Positions 1 to 7,393 of a DNA stretch of 23,221 bases are shown here, piece after piece. Location: positions 1 through 23,221 of IMG/VR virus record IMGVR_UViG_3300013126_003460; one strand, written 5' to 3'. The notes beneath the pieces were generated by a model. The model was not told where the DNA came from, searched no databases, and saw nothing but the letters and a program-made list of their open reading frames with translations. How positions within the stretch are numbered: the stretch's first letter is position 1; every line of letters begins with the position of its first letter. The stretch comes from a virus. Made by a program: the position numbers and the translations under genes.

Positions 1-1
1 A

Positions 2-733
2 GCAGCAGCGCCACCACCTGCACCAGAACCTGCCGCACCACCACCAGTAGATCCAATGGCAGCGGCAGCACCACCTGTTGATCCTATGGCAGGCGGAGCA
101 GCACCTGGACCAATGATACCAAATCCAGCAGCAGCCCCACCTATGATGGAGGGAAGGATGATGCACCGTATAGTAGATGAAATCTTTAGTCGAGTCAGTG
201 GCTTCTTCAATGAGAATAATGGTACATTTACTATTGGTGAAGAAGGGTTCGTTACCAAGATGTGTAAAGAGCTTAAGGAAAAATATCATATTGATCCAAA
301 ACATCCTAAATCAGAAATGTTTGATCGTATGGTGGAAGGTGCCTGTGCTCGTATTATGGAAAAGATGAAGCAAAAGCATCAAGCCGAAAGTGATCACGCA
401 CGTATGATTGAACTTGCTGGAATGATGCCAAATCAAGGTGTGGCGGAAGGCTCGGCATTTGACATTGATACCACCGGTTACACAAAGAATGATATGTCTG
501 TAATCAATCAAGAAATTAGTCAAATCAAAAAAATCCGTGCCAAGTTATTGAAGATACCAGGCTTTGTAAGAAAAGTCAGTGATGAAAAAAGTCAACTGCG
601 ATTGGCTGAAAAAATATTTAATCTAATGAAACGCGGTCAGACATTTGATAGTGCCTTGGTATTGGTTCAAAAGCAAGGTGTGGCGGAGGGTGATGAGTTA
701 GGTAGAGTATTAAAAATAGCGGGATTACGATAG
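2..733 (+). CDS. Pro/Ala-rich protein with QGVAEG repeats, 5' end cut off
   Basis: The reading frame is open from base 2, so the true start lies outside the window; the ATG at 56 has no ribosome site and sits inside a Pro/Ala-rich stretch that continues upstream in frame. The visible part begins with a low-complexity segment containing two copies of a PPVDPMA-type unit, followed by a predicted mostly helical region rich in Lys, Met and Glu. The peptide QGVAEG occurs twice, encoded at 434-450 and 674-690 by nearly identical DNA. Each copy lies close to a related short helix (RMIELAG before the first, RVLKIAG after the second). I recall similar QGVAEG peptides in predicted proteins of environmental T4-like phages, but I know no function. 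I do not recognise the family; a virion or scaffold role is possible but unsupported. It precedes gene 32 on the same strand. Confidence 0.75.
   Translation, partial: AAAPPPAPEPAAPPPVDPMAAAAPPVDPMAGGAAPGPMIPNPAAAPPMMEGRMMHRIVDEIFSRVSGFFNENNGTFTIGEEGFVTKMCKELKEKYHIDPKHPKSEMFDRMVEGACARIMEKMKQKHQAESDHARMIELAGMMPNQGVAEGSAFDIDTTGYTKNDMSVINQEISQIKKIRAKLLKIPGFVRKVSDEKSQLRLAEKIFNLMKRGQTFDSALVLVQKQGVAEGDELGRVLKIAGLR
434..450 (+). repeat. QGVAEG coding repeat, copy 1
   Basis: A 17-base unit encoding QGVAEG. It matches the unit at 674-690 at 16 of 17 bases and is read in the same frame. The two flanking bases upstream (aa, then one variable base) also agree. The identity at silent positions points to a copied DNA element rather than only a conserved peptide. 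Confidence 0.6.
674..690 (+). repeat. QGVAEG coding repeat, copy 2
   Basis: Second copy of the unit at 434-450, differing only at position 688 or its neighbour in the GAA/GAG codon, and again read as QGVAEG. It lies 14 codons before the end of the gene. Confidence 0.6.
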
Positions 734-750
734 ATTTAATCTACCTTTTT
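731..750 (+). terminator. Weak hairpin with T-tract after the first gene
   Basis: TAGAT (731-735) and ATCTA (739-743) form a 5-bp stem with a 3-base loop, followed by CC and five T (746-750). The stem starts on the stop codon of the upstream gene. The A/T-rich stem is short, so termination would be weak; the stronger candidate is the hairpin at 769-795. Confidence 0.3.
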
Positions 751-759
751 ACTTGATTT

Positions 760-767
760 TATAAATA
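760..767 (+). promoter_or_regulatory. T4-type late promoter box TATAAATA
   Basis: TATAAATA is an exact match to the -10 sequence of T4 late promoters, which needs no -35 box. It sits in the only sizeable gap upstream of gene 32. In T4 the transcript starts about six bases downstream, which here would fall near 773, inside the left arm of the hairpin at 769-795. That geometry is awkward, so the match may be chance in A/T-rich DNA. Confidence 0.4.
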
Positions 768-768
768 C

Positions 769-800
769 AAACGCATACAATACAAGTATGCGTTTTGTTT
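769..800 (+). terminator. Perfect 10-bp hairpin with T-rich tail before gene 32
   Basis: AAACGCATAC (769-778) pairs perfectly with GTATGCGTTT (786-795) around a 7-base loop, and the T run continues to 800 with one G. This has the form of an intrinsic terminator for the upstream gene. It could also act as a leader hairpin of the gene 32 mRNA. Confidence 0.6.
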
Positions 801-817
801 GACAGGGCGTCAGACAT

Positions 818-847
818 ATAGGCAAATTTTAAACAACATAGGCAAAT
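818..847 (+). promoter_or_regulatory. Direct repeat in the gene 32 leader
   Basis: ATAGGCAAAT occurs at 818-827 and again at 838-847, exactly 20 bases apart, in an otherwise A-rich, unstructured leader just before the ribosome site AGGAG at 850-854. In T4, gp32 represses its own translation by cooperative binding to an unstructured leader next to a folded element. The hairpin at 769-795 plus this repeat have the same general layout, so an autoregulatory operator is plausible but inferred. Confidence 0.35.
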
Positions 848-861
848 ATAGGAGAAACACT

Positions 862-1845
862 ATGGCAACTTTGGCAGAAATTAGGGCAAAACTTAAAGAG
901 CAAGAACTTAAAGGCGGCGCAACAGGAGGCGGAGACCTCACAATTTATCCCTTCTGGAACTTAAAAGAAGGTGGCGAAAGCACAGTAAGATTCCTTCCAG
1001 ATGGCGATTCAAGCAACACATTCTTTTGGGTAGAGCGTGCTGTAATTAAACTTGAATTCGCTGGAATCAAAGGTGAAACAGATAACAAAAAAGCAAGTGT
1101 ACAGGTTCCTTGTATGGAAATGTATGGCGAATCTTGCCCAATTCTTAATGAAGTGCGTCCTTGGTTTAAGGATCCCAACCTTGAAGCAATGGGTCGTAAG
1201 TATTGGAAAAAGCGTAGTTATTTGTTTCAAGGCTTTGTAGTGGAAGATGGTCTTAAGGAAGATACACTTCCAGAAAATCCTGTGCGTAGGTTCATTATTG
1301 GTCCACAAATCTTTACTCTTATCAAAGGTGCTTTGATGGATCCAGAGATGGAAGATCTACCCACTGACGTAGTTAATGGTGTAGATTTTAAACTGATCAA
1401 ATCAAGCAAAGGTGGTTATGCTGATTATGGTACAAGCAAGTGGAGTCGTCGTAGTCGTCCACTAAATGAGAAGGAACAAGCAGCATTAAAAGAGCATGGC
1501 TTGTTTAATCTTAAAGATTTCCTTCCAAAGAAACCCACTGAAGTTGAACTCAAGGTTATCAAAGAAATGTTTGAAGCCAGTGTAGATGGTGAAGCATTTG
1601 ATATGGAGCGTTGGGGTCAATACTACAAGCCCAGTGGTGCTAGTGCTCGTACTGGTGATCCAATGGCTACTGGTCGCAATAGTGATGTAGCAGTAGTAGA
1701 AGATCATGATGATGAAGAAGAAGCACCAAAAGTACAACCAAAAGCAGCATTAAAGGCTGTATCTAAAAATACAGACGAATCAAAGAGTACAGAAAGTCGT
1801 GCTGGTGACATCTTAGCAATGATCCGTAATCGCAACAAGCAATAA
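862..1845 (+). CDS. 32: Single-stranded DNA-binding protein, gp32 family
   Basis: A 327-residue protein (T4 gp32 is 301) that would coat single-stranded DNA at replication forks and in recombination and work with UvsX and UvsY. A short basic N-terminus (MATLAEIRAK) is followed by the OB-fold core, with the segment around Y114-V127 (YWKKRSYLFQGFVV) typical of marine T4-like gp32. The last ~50 residues carry a strongly acidic patch (DHDDEEE), matching the protein-interaction tail. Of the T4 zinc-site cysteines only two equivalents are evident, C84 and C92; the third position of CPxC is Leu. I chose the ATG at 862 because AGGAG lies at 850-854; an in-frame TTG at 799 would run through the hairpin tail and lacks a ribosome site. 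Confidence 0.93.
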   Translation: MATLAEIRAKLKEQELKGGATGGGDLTIYPFWNLKEGGESTVRFLPDGDSSNTFFWVERAVIKLEFAGIKGETDNKKASVQVPCMEMYGESCPILNEVRPWFKDPNLEAMGRKYWKKRSYLFQGFVVEDGLKEDTLPENPVRRFIIGPQIFTLIKGALMDPEMEDLPTDVVNGVDFKLIKSSKGGYADYGTSKWSRRSRPLNEKEQAALKEHGLFNLKDFLPKKPTEVELKVIKEMFEASVDGEAFDMERWGQYYKPSGASARTGDPMATGRNSDVAVVEDHDDEEEAPKVQPKAALKAVSKNTDESKSTESRAGDILAMIRNRNKQ

Positions 1846-1853
1846 AAACTATT

Positions 1854-1884
1854 TGACTCGGGCTATACGCTCGAGTCACCTTTT
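1854..1884 (+). terminator. Strong hairpin between gene 32 and uvsX
   Basis: TGACTCG (1854-1860) pairs with CGAGTCA (1872-1878), and the stem continues inward by a G-T and two G-C pairs to a 5-base loop, giving 10 pairs. CCTTTT follows. This could be a terminator that makes gene 32 a separate highly expressed unit, or an mRNA-stabilising hairpin; the T-tract is short. The uvsX ribosome site GGGAG (1885-1889) lies directly behind it. Confidence 0.55.
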
Positions 1885-1895
1885 GGGAGATTTGT

Positions 1896-2954
1896 ATGGC
1901 TACAAAGGCATTCGATTTAAGTAAATTTCGTAAAACATTAACAAAGAGCATTGATGGACTTGGTGTAGGCTTTAACGATCCTACTGACTGGGTCAGCACT
2001 GGCAATTATGCTCTAAACTATTTGATTAGCAGCGACTTTAAGAAAGGTGTACCTCTTGGTAAGGTAACTGTATTTGCTGGTGAGAGTGGTGCAGGTAAGA
2101 GTTATATCTGTAGTGGTAATTTGATTAAAAATGCTCAAGAACAAGGCATTTTTGTTGTATTAATTGACAGTGAAAATGCCTTGGATAAGGCATGGCTTGA
2201 AGCTTTGGGTGTTAGTACTGACGAGTCAAAACTTCTTAAGCTTAATATGGCAATGATTGATGATGTTGCTAAAACTATCAGTGAGTTTATGAAAGAATAT
2301 AAGGCTATGCCAGAAGATGCAAAGCCTAAAGTATTGTTTGTAATTGACAGTTTAGGTATGTTATTAACTCCTACTGATGTTGATCAGTTTGAGGCAGGTA
2401 ATATGAAGGGTGATATGGGACGTAAGCCTAAAGCATTAACCAGTTTGGTACGTAATTGTGTTAATATGTTTGGTAGTCACAATGTAGGTCTTGTCGCTAC
2501 TAATCATACATATGCTAGTCAAGACATGTTTGACCCAGATGATAAAATTAGTGGTGGTCAAGGGTTTATTTATGCGTCAAGTATTGTAGTTGCCATGAAG
2601 AAGCTTAAGTTAAAAGAAGATGAAGATGGTAACAAGATCAGTCAAGTTAAGGGTATACGTAGTGCCTGTAAGATTATGAAGACTAGATATGCTAAACCTT
2701 TTGAGAATATTCAAATTAAGATTCCTTATGAGACAGGAATGGATCCTTATAGTGGTCTAGTAGATTTATTTGAAGAAAAGGGTATCCTAGTACAGCAAGG
2801 TAATAGGCTTAAGTTCGTTGATAGTACTGGTAAAGAGCATTTATTTTACAGAAAAGAATGGAAAAGTGATAAATTAGATATGATAATGGCGGATTTCCCC
2901 AATATCAAAATCAAAGATGAAGTCATTTTAGAGGAAACTGTAGAACATGAATGA
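1896..2954 (+). CDS. uvsX: UvsX RecA-like recombinase
   Basis: A 352-residue strand-exchange ATPase of the RecA/UvsX family (T4 UvsX is 391), expected to form filaments on single-stranded DNA and drive recombination-dependent replication. Visible motifs are Walker A GESGAGKS at residues 62-69, the RecA-type segment DSENALD at 91-97 with E93 in the place of the catalytic glutamate, and Walker B VLFVID at 146-151. A DNA-loop-like stretch follows, from ATNHTY to SGGQGF. The start is supported by GGGAG at 1885-1889. The 3' end overlaps the next small gene by 8 bases, and UvsY follows two genes later, the expected functional grouping. Confidence 0.95.
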   Translation: MATKAFDLSKFRKTLTKSIDGLGVGFNDPTDWVSTGNYALNYLISSDFKKGVPLGKVTVFAGESGAGKSYICSGNLIKNAQEQGIFVVLIDSENALDKAWLEALGVSTDESKLLKLNMAMIDDVAKTISEFMKEYKAMPEDAKPKVLFVIDSLGMLLTPTDVDQFEAGNMKGDMGRKPKALTSLVRNCVNMFGSHNVGLVATNHTYASQDMFDPDDKISGGQGFIYASSIVVAMKKLKLKEDEDGNKISQVKGIRSACKIMKTRYAKPFENIQIKIPYETGMDPYSGLVDLFEEKGILVQQGNRLKFVDSTGKEHLFYRKEWKSDKLDMIMADFPNIKIKDEVILEETVEHE

Positions 2955-3186
2955 TACACAAATTGGAGAAGTTTGGTTATTCTTCAAGGAATATTTGCGT
3001 AAGGAAGATATTAGCAATGCTGCGGAAGCTTTTGTGGACTTATTAGCAGATTTTAACATTAAAGATAAGGTATTACAAGGTGCAGTAGGTTTTGACCCAG
3101 ACTTAGACACAGCTATTGAATATTATTTAGAAGATGATAGTGAAGAAGAATACGAAGAGGATTATGACGAAGACGATGAGTACTAA
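2947..3186 (+). CDS. Small acidic protein between UvsX and UvsY
   Basis: A 79-residue protein that I cannot assign to a family. The first ~55 residues look like a small helical domain (EVWLFFKEYL, AAEAFVDLLADF). The last ~20 residues are almost all Asp, Glu and Tyr, a DNA-mimic-like or interaction tail. It overlaps uvsX by 8 bases and ends two bases before the uvsY-like gene, so it is very likely co-translated with both. Its place suggests an accessory role in recombination, perhaps binding UvsX, UvsY or gp32, but only context supports that. Confidence 0.8.
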   Translation: MNDTQIGEVWLFFKEYLRKEDISNAAEAFVDLLADFNIKDKVLQGAVGFDPDLDTAIEYYLEDDSEEEYEEDYDEDDEY

Positions 3187-3188
3187 TT

Positions 3189-3641
3189 ATGTGGTACTCT
3201 AAAATATTAAAGGATATTACTGTATTACCTGATGCTATTGATTACTATACTAACGAGTTAAGTGAAGCTAAACTAGATACCCGTATAGCGGGGAATATTG
3301 AAAAGGCAGCAGCCAGTATGCCTGGTATAGTAGAACATAGGTTTAGTCAATTACAGGAAATTGAAGCAATTTTAGAGTATCTCAATATAGAACTAAGACA
3401 ACTTAAAAGTCAGCATTTTCGTAAATATTTAGAAAATTATCAAAGAGCATTGAGTAGTAGGGATTGTGACCGTTATGTAGAAGGTGAATCAGATGTAGTT
3501 GATATGGAAAAAATCATCAATGAGTTTGCCCTTCTACGTAATAAATGGTTAGGAATCACAAAGGCGTTGGATGTCAAGCAGTGGCAGCTAAGTAATGTAA
3601 TTAAATTACGAACTGCGGGGATGGAAGATGCAACATTATGA
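3189..3641 (+). CDS. uvsY: UvsY-like recombination mediator
   Basis: A 150-residue, mostly helical protein resembling T4 UvsY (137 aa), which loads UvsX on gp32-coated DNA. The C-terminal half shows the UvsY-like order from memory: an aromatic helix (RKYLENYQRAL), then DRYVEGES, a Val/Asp-rich linker, a helix with LLRNKWLGITKALD, and an end with VIKLRTAGMED resembling the IKxxRxxG end of UvsY. Its position directly after uvsX and the small acidic gene supports the call. Identity to T4 UvsY looks low, so a profile search should confirm it. It starts two bases after the preceding stop, and its end overlaps the cupin gene by 14 bases. Confidence 0.7.
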   Translation: MWYSKILKDITVLPDAIDYYTNELSEAKLDTRIAGNIEKAAASMPGIVEHRFSQLQEIEAILEYLNIELRQLKSQHFRKYLENYQRALSSRDCDRYVEGESDVVDMEKIINEFALLRNKWLGITKALDVKQWQLSNVIKLRTAGMEDATL

Positions 3642-3984
3642 ACATGTAGATAAGACTTGGGGTTATTATCGTGTATTTTACGAAAATGGTCCCGAAACTA
3701 AAGTAAAAGAGTTAGTATGTAATCCACATAGCAAGTTAAGCCTTCAACGACACTTTGATCGTAAAGAATTATGGTTCTTTATGGAAGGTGAAGGATATAT
3801 TAATACACTTAATAGCAATGGTGAACTTGTACGTATGGGACCTTATAAACAGTTTGACACTGCATTTATTGACTACGAAGAATGGCATCAATTAGTTAAT
3901 GAAGGTGATATACCTATAAAAATTGTAGAAATACAATATGGGCGCAAATGTATAGAAGAGGACATAGAAAGAAAGGTACTATGA
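3628..3984 (+). CDS. Cupin protein of the mannose-6-phosphate isomerase type
   Basis: A 118-residue single-domain cupin resembling the C-terminal isomerase domain of ManC/type II phosphomannose isomerases. The metal-site pattern is visible: PHSKLSLQRH (33-42) supplies Q40 and H42, followed by E47 in ELWFFMEGEG, and H87 in EEWHQL. The ending EIQYGRKCIEEDIER matches the IEIQxGxxxxEEDIxR signature of that family. It probably isomerises or epimerises a sugar phosphate feeding the glycosyltransferases downstream. It overlaps the UvsY-like gene by 14 bases and is the first gene of the accessory island. The exact substrate cannot be told. Confidence 0.82.
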   Translation: MQHYEHVDKTWGYYRVFYENGPETKVKELVCNPHSKLSLQRHFDRKELWFFMEGEGYINTLNSNGELVRMGPYKQFDTAFIDYEEWHQLVNEGDIPIKIVEIQYGRKCIEEDIERKVL

Positions 3985-4328
3985 ACGAAGATCTTAAAAA
4001 AATATTTGAAATAGCTAACTTTATGAATAGCCTTAATAATCAAAAAAGAGAATTATTTGAAGAATTTAACCAAAGTCTCTTTTATTACAAGGATGGCCAT
4101 GTATTTAAAGCTACTTCAGAGTTTATTTCATTTATCAGTGCTTTAATGAATAATAGTATTAATTCTATTGTACTGTTAGATGTTAATAATGAGCCTTATA
4201 ATGTAGAAGATGTTAAACAATTTTTAGAAGATATAATATCTGTTTATGTTGAAGCAACAAATTCTTACTATTATAGTTATAAGAAGTTAACCCAAAGTAG
4301 GAATATTGAATCATTAACGATAAAATGA
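3981..4328 (+). CDS. Conserved small phage protein, unknown function
   Basis: A 115-residue protein that I do not recognise by function. It is predicted to be almost entirely helical, with an N-terminal helix (KKIFEIANFMNSL), a central Phe-rich segment and a Tyr-rich C-terminal helix (EATNSYYYSYKKL). I chose the ATG at 3981 over the one at 3948 because GAAAGG lies just upstream at 3970-3976 and the longer start would lie deep inside the cupin gene. The start overlaps the cupin stop by 4 bases (ATGA). I recall similar small proteins in marine T4-like phages near sugar genes. Confidence 0.8.
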   Translation: MNEDLKKIFEIANFMNSLNNQKRELFEEFNQSLFYYKDGHVFKATSEFISFISALMNNSINSIVLLDVNNEPYNVEDVKQFLEDIISVYVEATNSYYYSYKKLTQSRNIESLTIK

Positions 4329-5122
4329 CTAATGGTATTTTAATATTTGCTCAACAAACTGATTTTGATTATATCAAGTTAGCAGAAATGTCGGCACTAA
4401 GGGCTAAGAAGTATTTAAAAATGCCAATTTCCTTAGTTACTAATACTAATTATAAAAATTTAGATAATATTTTTGACAAAGTTTTCATAGTAAAAACAAA
4501 ATCAGTTCAATATAGAAACATATACGATGGGGAAAAATCTAACTCTATCAAATGGTTAAATTTTGACAGATATATGTGTTATAACTTAAGTCCATATGAT
4601 AACACTTTAGTAATAGATGCTGATTATATAATATCATCAAATCATTTGTCATACTGTTTTAACAGCGATAAAGATTTTTTAATTTTTAATAACGATTATT
4701 ATTTTATTGAATCTCCAATTAAAAACGAATTTAAATATATTAATGAATTCGGAGTCGATTTTTATTGGGCCACAGTATTCTTTTTTAGAAAAACAGAAAA
4801 AAATAGATTATTTTTTACTCTAATAGAACATATTAAGAATAATTGGGAATACTATAGAGCCTTATATTCCATTAATGATACCAAGTTTAGGAATGATTTT
4901 GCTTTTAGTATGGCAATAAATTTGATGCATACTAAATTATCTTCTAAAGAATTTAGTTTTATACCTGGAAAATTATATTATACTATTGATAAGGATTCTT
5001 TAATATATTCAAATGATAGTAGTTTAAGTTTTCTGTTGCATAATAATTCCTGTGTAAGAACTAATGGGTTAGATATACATATAATGAACAAAAATAGTAT
5101 ATTAAGGTGTTTAAATGACTAG
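4325..5122 (+). CDS. GT-A-like glycosyltransferase candidate 1
   Basis: A 265-residue protein with the layout of a GT-A nucleotide-sugar transferase: an N-terminal ILIFAQ strand, a region reading SLVTN (residues 36-40) typical of GT8-like folds, and VIDADY with D98-A-D100 as the metal/nucleotide-binding DxD. A Tyr/Phe-rich acceptor-side domain follows. It would transfer a sugar in the cytoplasm; donor and acceptor are unknown. It starts on an ATGA overlap with the previous gene and is related to the next gene in motif order (ILIFAQ/VILAQ, VTN/ITN, DAD/DSD), indicating an old tandem duplication. A+T content is very high. Confidence 0.7.
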   Translation: MTNGILIFAQQTDFDYIKLAEMSALRAKKYLKMPISLVTNTNYKNLDNIFDKVFIVKTKSVQYRNIYDGEKSNSIKWLNFDRYMCYNLSPYDNTLVIDADYIISSNHLSYCFNSDKDFLIFNNDYYFIESPIKNEFKYINEFGVDFYWATVFFFRKTEKNRLFFTLIEHIKNNWEYYRALYSINDTKFRNDFAFSMAINLMHTKLSSKEFSFIPGKLYYTIDKDSLIYSNDSSLSFLLHNNSCVRTNGLDIHIMNKNSILRCLND

Positions 5123-5933
5123 AGGACATGTTATTCTTGCTCAAAATTCTAATATTAACTATATTAGACAAGCGTATGCTCTGGCTTTAAGTATTAAAAA
5201 GTTTAATAAAATTAATCAAGTTTGTTTAATTACTAACGATTCTATACCTTTAGAATATATCAAGGCATTTGATTATATAGTTCCTATACCTTGGGGGGAT
5301 ATGGCATCAAAGTCTGAATGGAAAATCGAGAACAGATGGAAAATAATATATGTTAGTCCATTCAAAGAAAATTTGGTATATGATTCAGATATGATATTAT
5401 TGTCTAGCAATGATCATTATTGGTATCATTTACAAAATTATGACATAGCATTAACCCAAAATGTCATTGATTATAAAGGTAACAGAATTACCTGTAAAAA
5501 TAATCCATATAGAAATGTATTTTTTAATAATGATCTACCTGATGTTTATTTTGGGTTACATTATTACAAAAAAAACGAAAAAAGTTTTGAATTTTATAAA
5601 TGGTTAGAATACATTATTAAAAATTGGACTCTTTTCTCAAATGAGTTTACTAAAAAAAGTACACAAAAATCATCAAGTTTAGATGTTGCAAGCGCCCTTG
5701 CTATGAAGTTTGGTAATTTTAATATTACAAATGATATATTGTCATTTATACATATGAAACCTTTGATACAAGGATGGAGTAAGAACGCTATTGAAACTTG
5801 GTTGGATCATACATATTATGATTTTAATAAAGATTGCATATTGCATATAGCCAATACACAACAATCTGGGTTATTTCATTATACAGATGATTCTTTTTTA
5901 TCAGATGAAATTATAGAATATTTAAAGATATAA
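5115..5933 (+). CDS. GT-A-like glycosyltransferase candidate 2
   Basis: A 272-residue relative of the preceding gene. Shared points are the N-terminal VILAQN strand, CLITND (37-42), and VYDSDM with D90-S-D92 as the DxD motif. The remainder contains FGLHYYKK and a late HMKP segment, in the place where GT8-type enzymes often have a second metal-binding His. It starts 8 bases inside the preceding gene. Sequence divergence from its neighbour is large, so the two probably differ in donor or acceptor. The substrate is unknown. Confidence 0.7.
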   Translation: MTRGHVILAQNSNINYIRQAYALALSIKKFNKINQVCLITNDSIPLEYIKAFDYIVPIPWGDMASKSEWKIENRWKIIYVSPFKENLVYDSDMILLSSNDHYWYHLQNYDIALTQNVIDYKGNRITCKNNPYRNVFFNNDLPDVYFGLHYYKKNEKSFEFYKWLEYIIKNWTLFSNEFTKKSTQKSSSLDVASALAMKFGNFNITNDILSFIHMKPLIQGWSKNAIETWLDHTYYDFNKDCILHIANTQQSGLFHYTDDSFLSDEIIEYLKI

Positions 5934-5934
5934 T

Positions 5935-6471
5935 ATGCAACAAGAAATACTGTTAGAACCAATAGAGTTACCTAAAACAAGTTTTTATCTTTACTATGAT
6001 AAAGAGGGACATATTACAGACTTATTGAATTATAAAAAAGAAGGACAAGGTTATATCGAAGTTACAGAAGATTTTGTTACTGAATTTAGAGAAAGTAATA
6101 AAGAACTAACAAATTTTAAAGTAGAAATAGGCAGTAATTTTAAAATTAGTAGAATTGTAAATGAAGTTCAATTAGGATCTTTAATCAAAGTTAATAAAAC
6201 GATCAACAATCCAGAAATACTTATAAAAGTAACCAAAAAGACACTGTCATTTAAGTTATTAATTAATGAATTATATAATACTATGAATTTAACAGACGTT
6301 TTTAATTTTTATATTATAAAAAAAGATAATATGAATTTTTTAATATCTACAATATCTATAAAATATAGTAACTTGGTAAAAGGTCACAAGATAAGATATA
6401 GTTTTAATAATGAGGAAGAAGTTATTGTAACTATAAAATATTTTAATTCTTACGGGATAGTCTATGAGTAA
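5935..6471 (+). CDS. Unknown protein, probably beta-rich
   Basis: A 178-residue protein without a motif that I recognise. The first ~50 residues (FYLYYDKEGHI, GQGYIEVTEDFV) look like paired beta-strands of a small domain that I recall in other phage hypothetical proteins. The rest alternates short hydrophobic strands with Lys/Asn-rich turns. No signal peptide or membrane segment is seen. It starts one base after the previous stop, with no separate promoter, and overlaps the next gene by 8 bases. Part of the gene (6301-6360) has only 5 G/C in 60 bases, among the most A+T-rich coding DNA of the window. Confidence 0.75.
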   Translation: MQQEILLEPIELPKTSFYLYYDKEGHITDLLNYKKEGQGYIEVTEDFVTEFRESNKELTNFKVEIGSNFKISRIVNEVQLGSLIKVNKTINNPEILIKVTKKTLSFKLLINELYNTMNLTDVFNFYIIKKDNMNFLISTISIKYSNLVKGHKIRYSFNNEEEVIVTIKYFNSYGIVYE

Positions 6472-7393
6472 AAAAATTAAAATGATTGACTGTGATTTAG
6501 TATACTTAAGTTATGATGAGCCTAACAAAGAGCGTAACTATGCTGACCTAAAGAAAAAGTTTCCATGGGCTAAACGTGTAGACGGGGTACATGGAAGTGA
6601 TAGTGCTCATAAAGCCTGTGCTAGATTAGCAGAAACTGAACGTGTAACGATCATTGATGGTGACAATATTGTTAAACCTGAACTAATGAATCAAGTTATT
6701 GAATTAATTGATACAGCAGATACCAGCATATGTGTACTAAGTTTTCCTGCTCAAAATATTATTAATGGTCTAATATATGGAAACGGTAGTATTAAAAATT
6801 GGCCTACACAGTTAATTTTAGATATGAAAACTCATGAAAATGCTGAAACTACAAATAATAAAACGCAAGTAGATTTCTGTTGGGAAATAAAATATTTACA
6901 AATGAATAACTGGATGAGTTGGGTACATAACAATAGTAGTCCAAGACAAGCATGGAGAGCAGGATTTAGAGAAGGTGTTAAAATGTGTTTACTTGAAGGC
7001 GAGAAACCGAGCAATAACAAACCATTTAATCAGCAAATTCATTGGAAAAATTATCAAAGACTTCTAGCTTGGTTAAATGTAGGTAGTGATGTAGATAACG
7101 GACTATGGGCTATCTACGGGGCTAGGTTAGGATGTTATATGATCATGTTGACTAACTGGGATTATTTAAATGTTAGGACTTTTAGTTATTTAAACGAGTT
7201 ATATGATGAAGTTATGCCAACGAATGATCAAGCATTAGCAGATGAAATTACTAGATTGGGTATACTACTAAGAGATAATTTAGGAATTTTAACTGGTCCA
7301 AACCCAATGGATGTAGATCAGAGTAAATTCTTTAAAGCAGTTTATACTAATCCTCCAAGATTAAAAAATGATTGGGTTATTGATAATGTATGA
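6464..7393 (+). CDS. GT-A-like glycosyltransferase candidate 3
   Basis: A 309-residue protein with a GT-A-like N-terminal half: DLVYLSYDEP near residue 11, FPWAKRVDGV at 33-42 and IIDGDN with D65-G-D67 as a DxD motif, then an IYGNGSIKNWP segment. It shares this order with the next gene and with many phage proteins annotated only as hypothetical or glycosyltransferase-like. The C-terminal part (WLNVGSD, AIYGARLG) is also shared with the neighbour. It overlaps the preceding gene by 8 bases. Catalysis is inferred from fold and motif only. Confidence 0.65.
   Translation: MSKKIKMIDCDLVYLSYDEPNKERNYADLKKKFPWAKRVDGVHGSDSAHKACARLAETERVTIIDGDNIVKPELMNQVIELIDTADTSICVLSFPAQNIINGLIYGNGSIKNWPTQLILDMKTHENAETTNNKTQVDFCWEIKYLQMNNWMSWVHNNSSPRQAWRAGFREGVKMCLLEGEKPSNNKPFNQQIHWKNYQRLLAWLNVGSDVDNGLWAIYGARLGCYMIMLTNWDYLNVRTFSYLNELYDEVMPTNDQALADEITRLGILLRDNLGILTGPNPMDVDQSKFFKAVYTNPPRLKNDWVIDNV

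Noticed and set aside
799-861. In-frame N-terminal extension of gene 32 from a TTG at 799
   Set aside because: It would start inside the T-rich tail of the hairpin, lacks a ribosome site, and the ATG at 862 has a good AGGAG.
7368-7385. Earlier start codon for the second gene of the GT pair
   Set aside because: It adds residues (MIGLLI) with no counterpart in the related gene, while the ATG at 7386 aligns the conserved N-termini.
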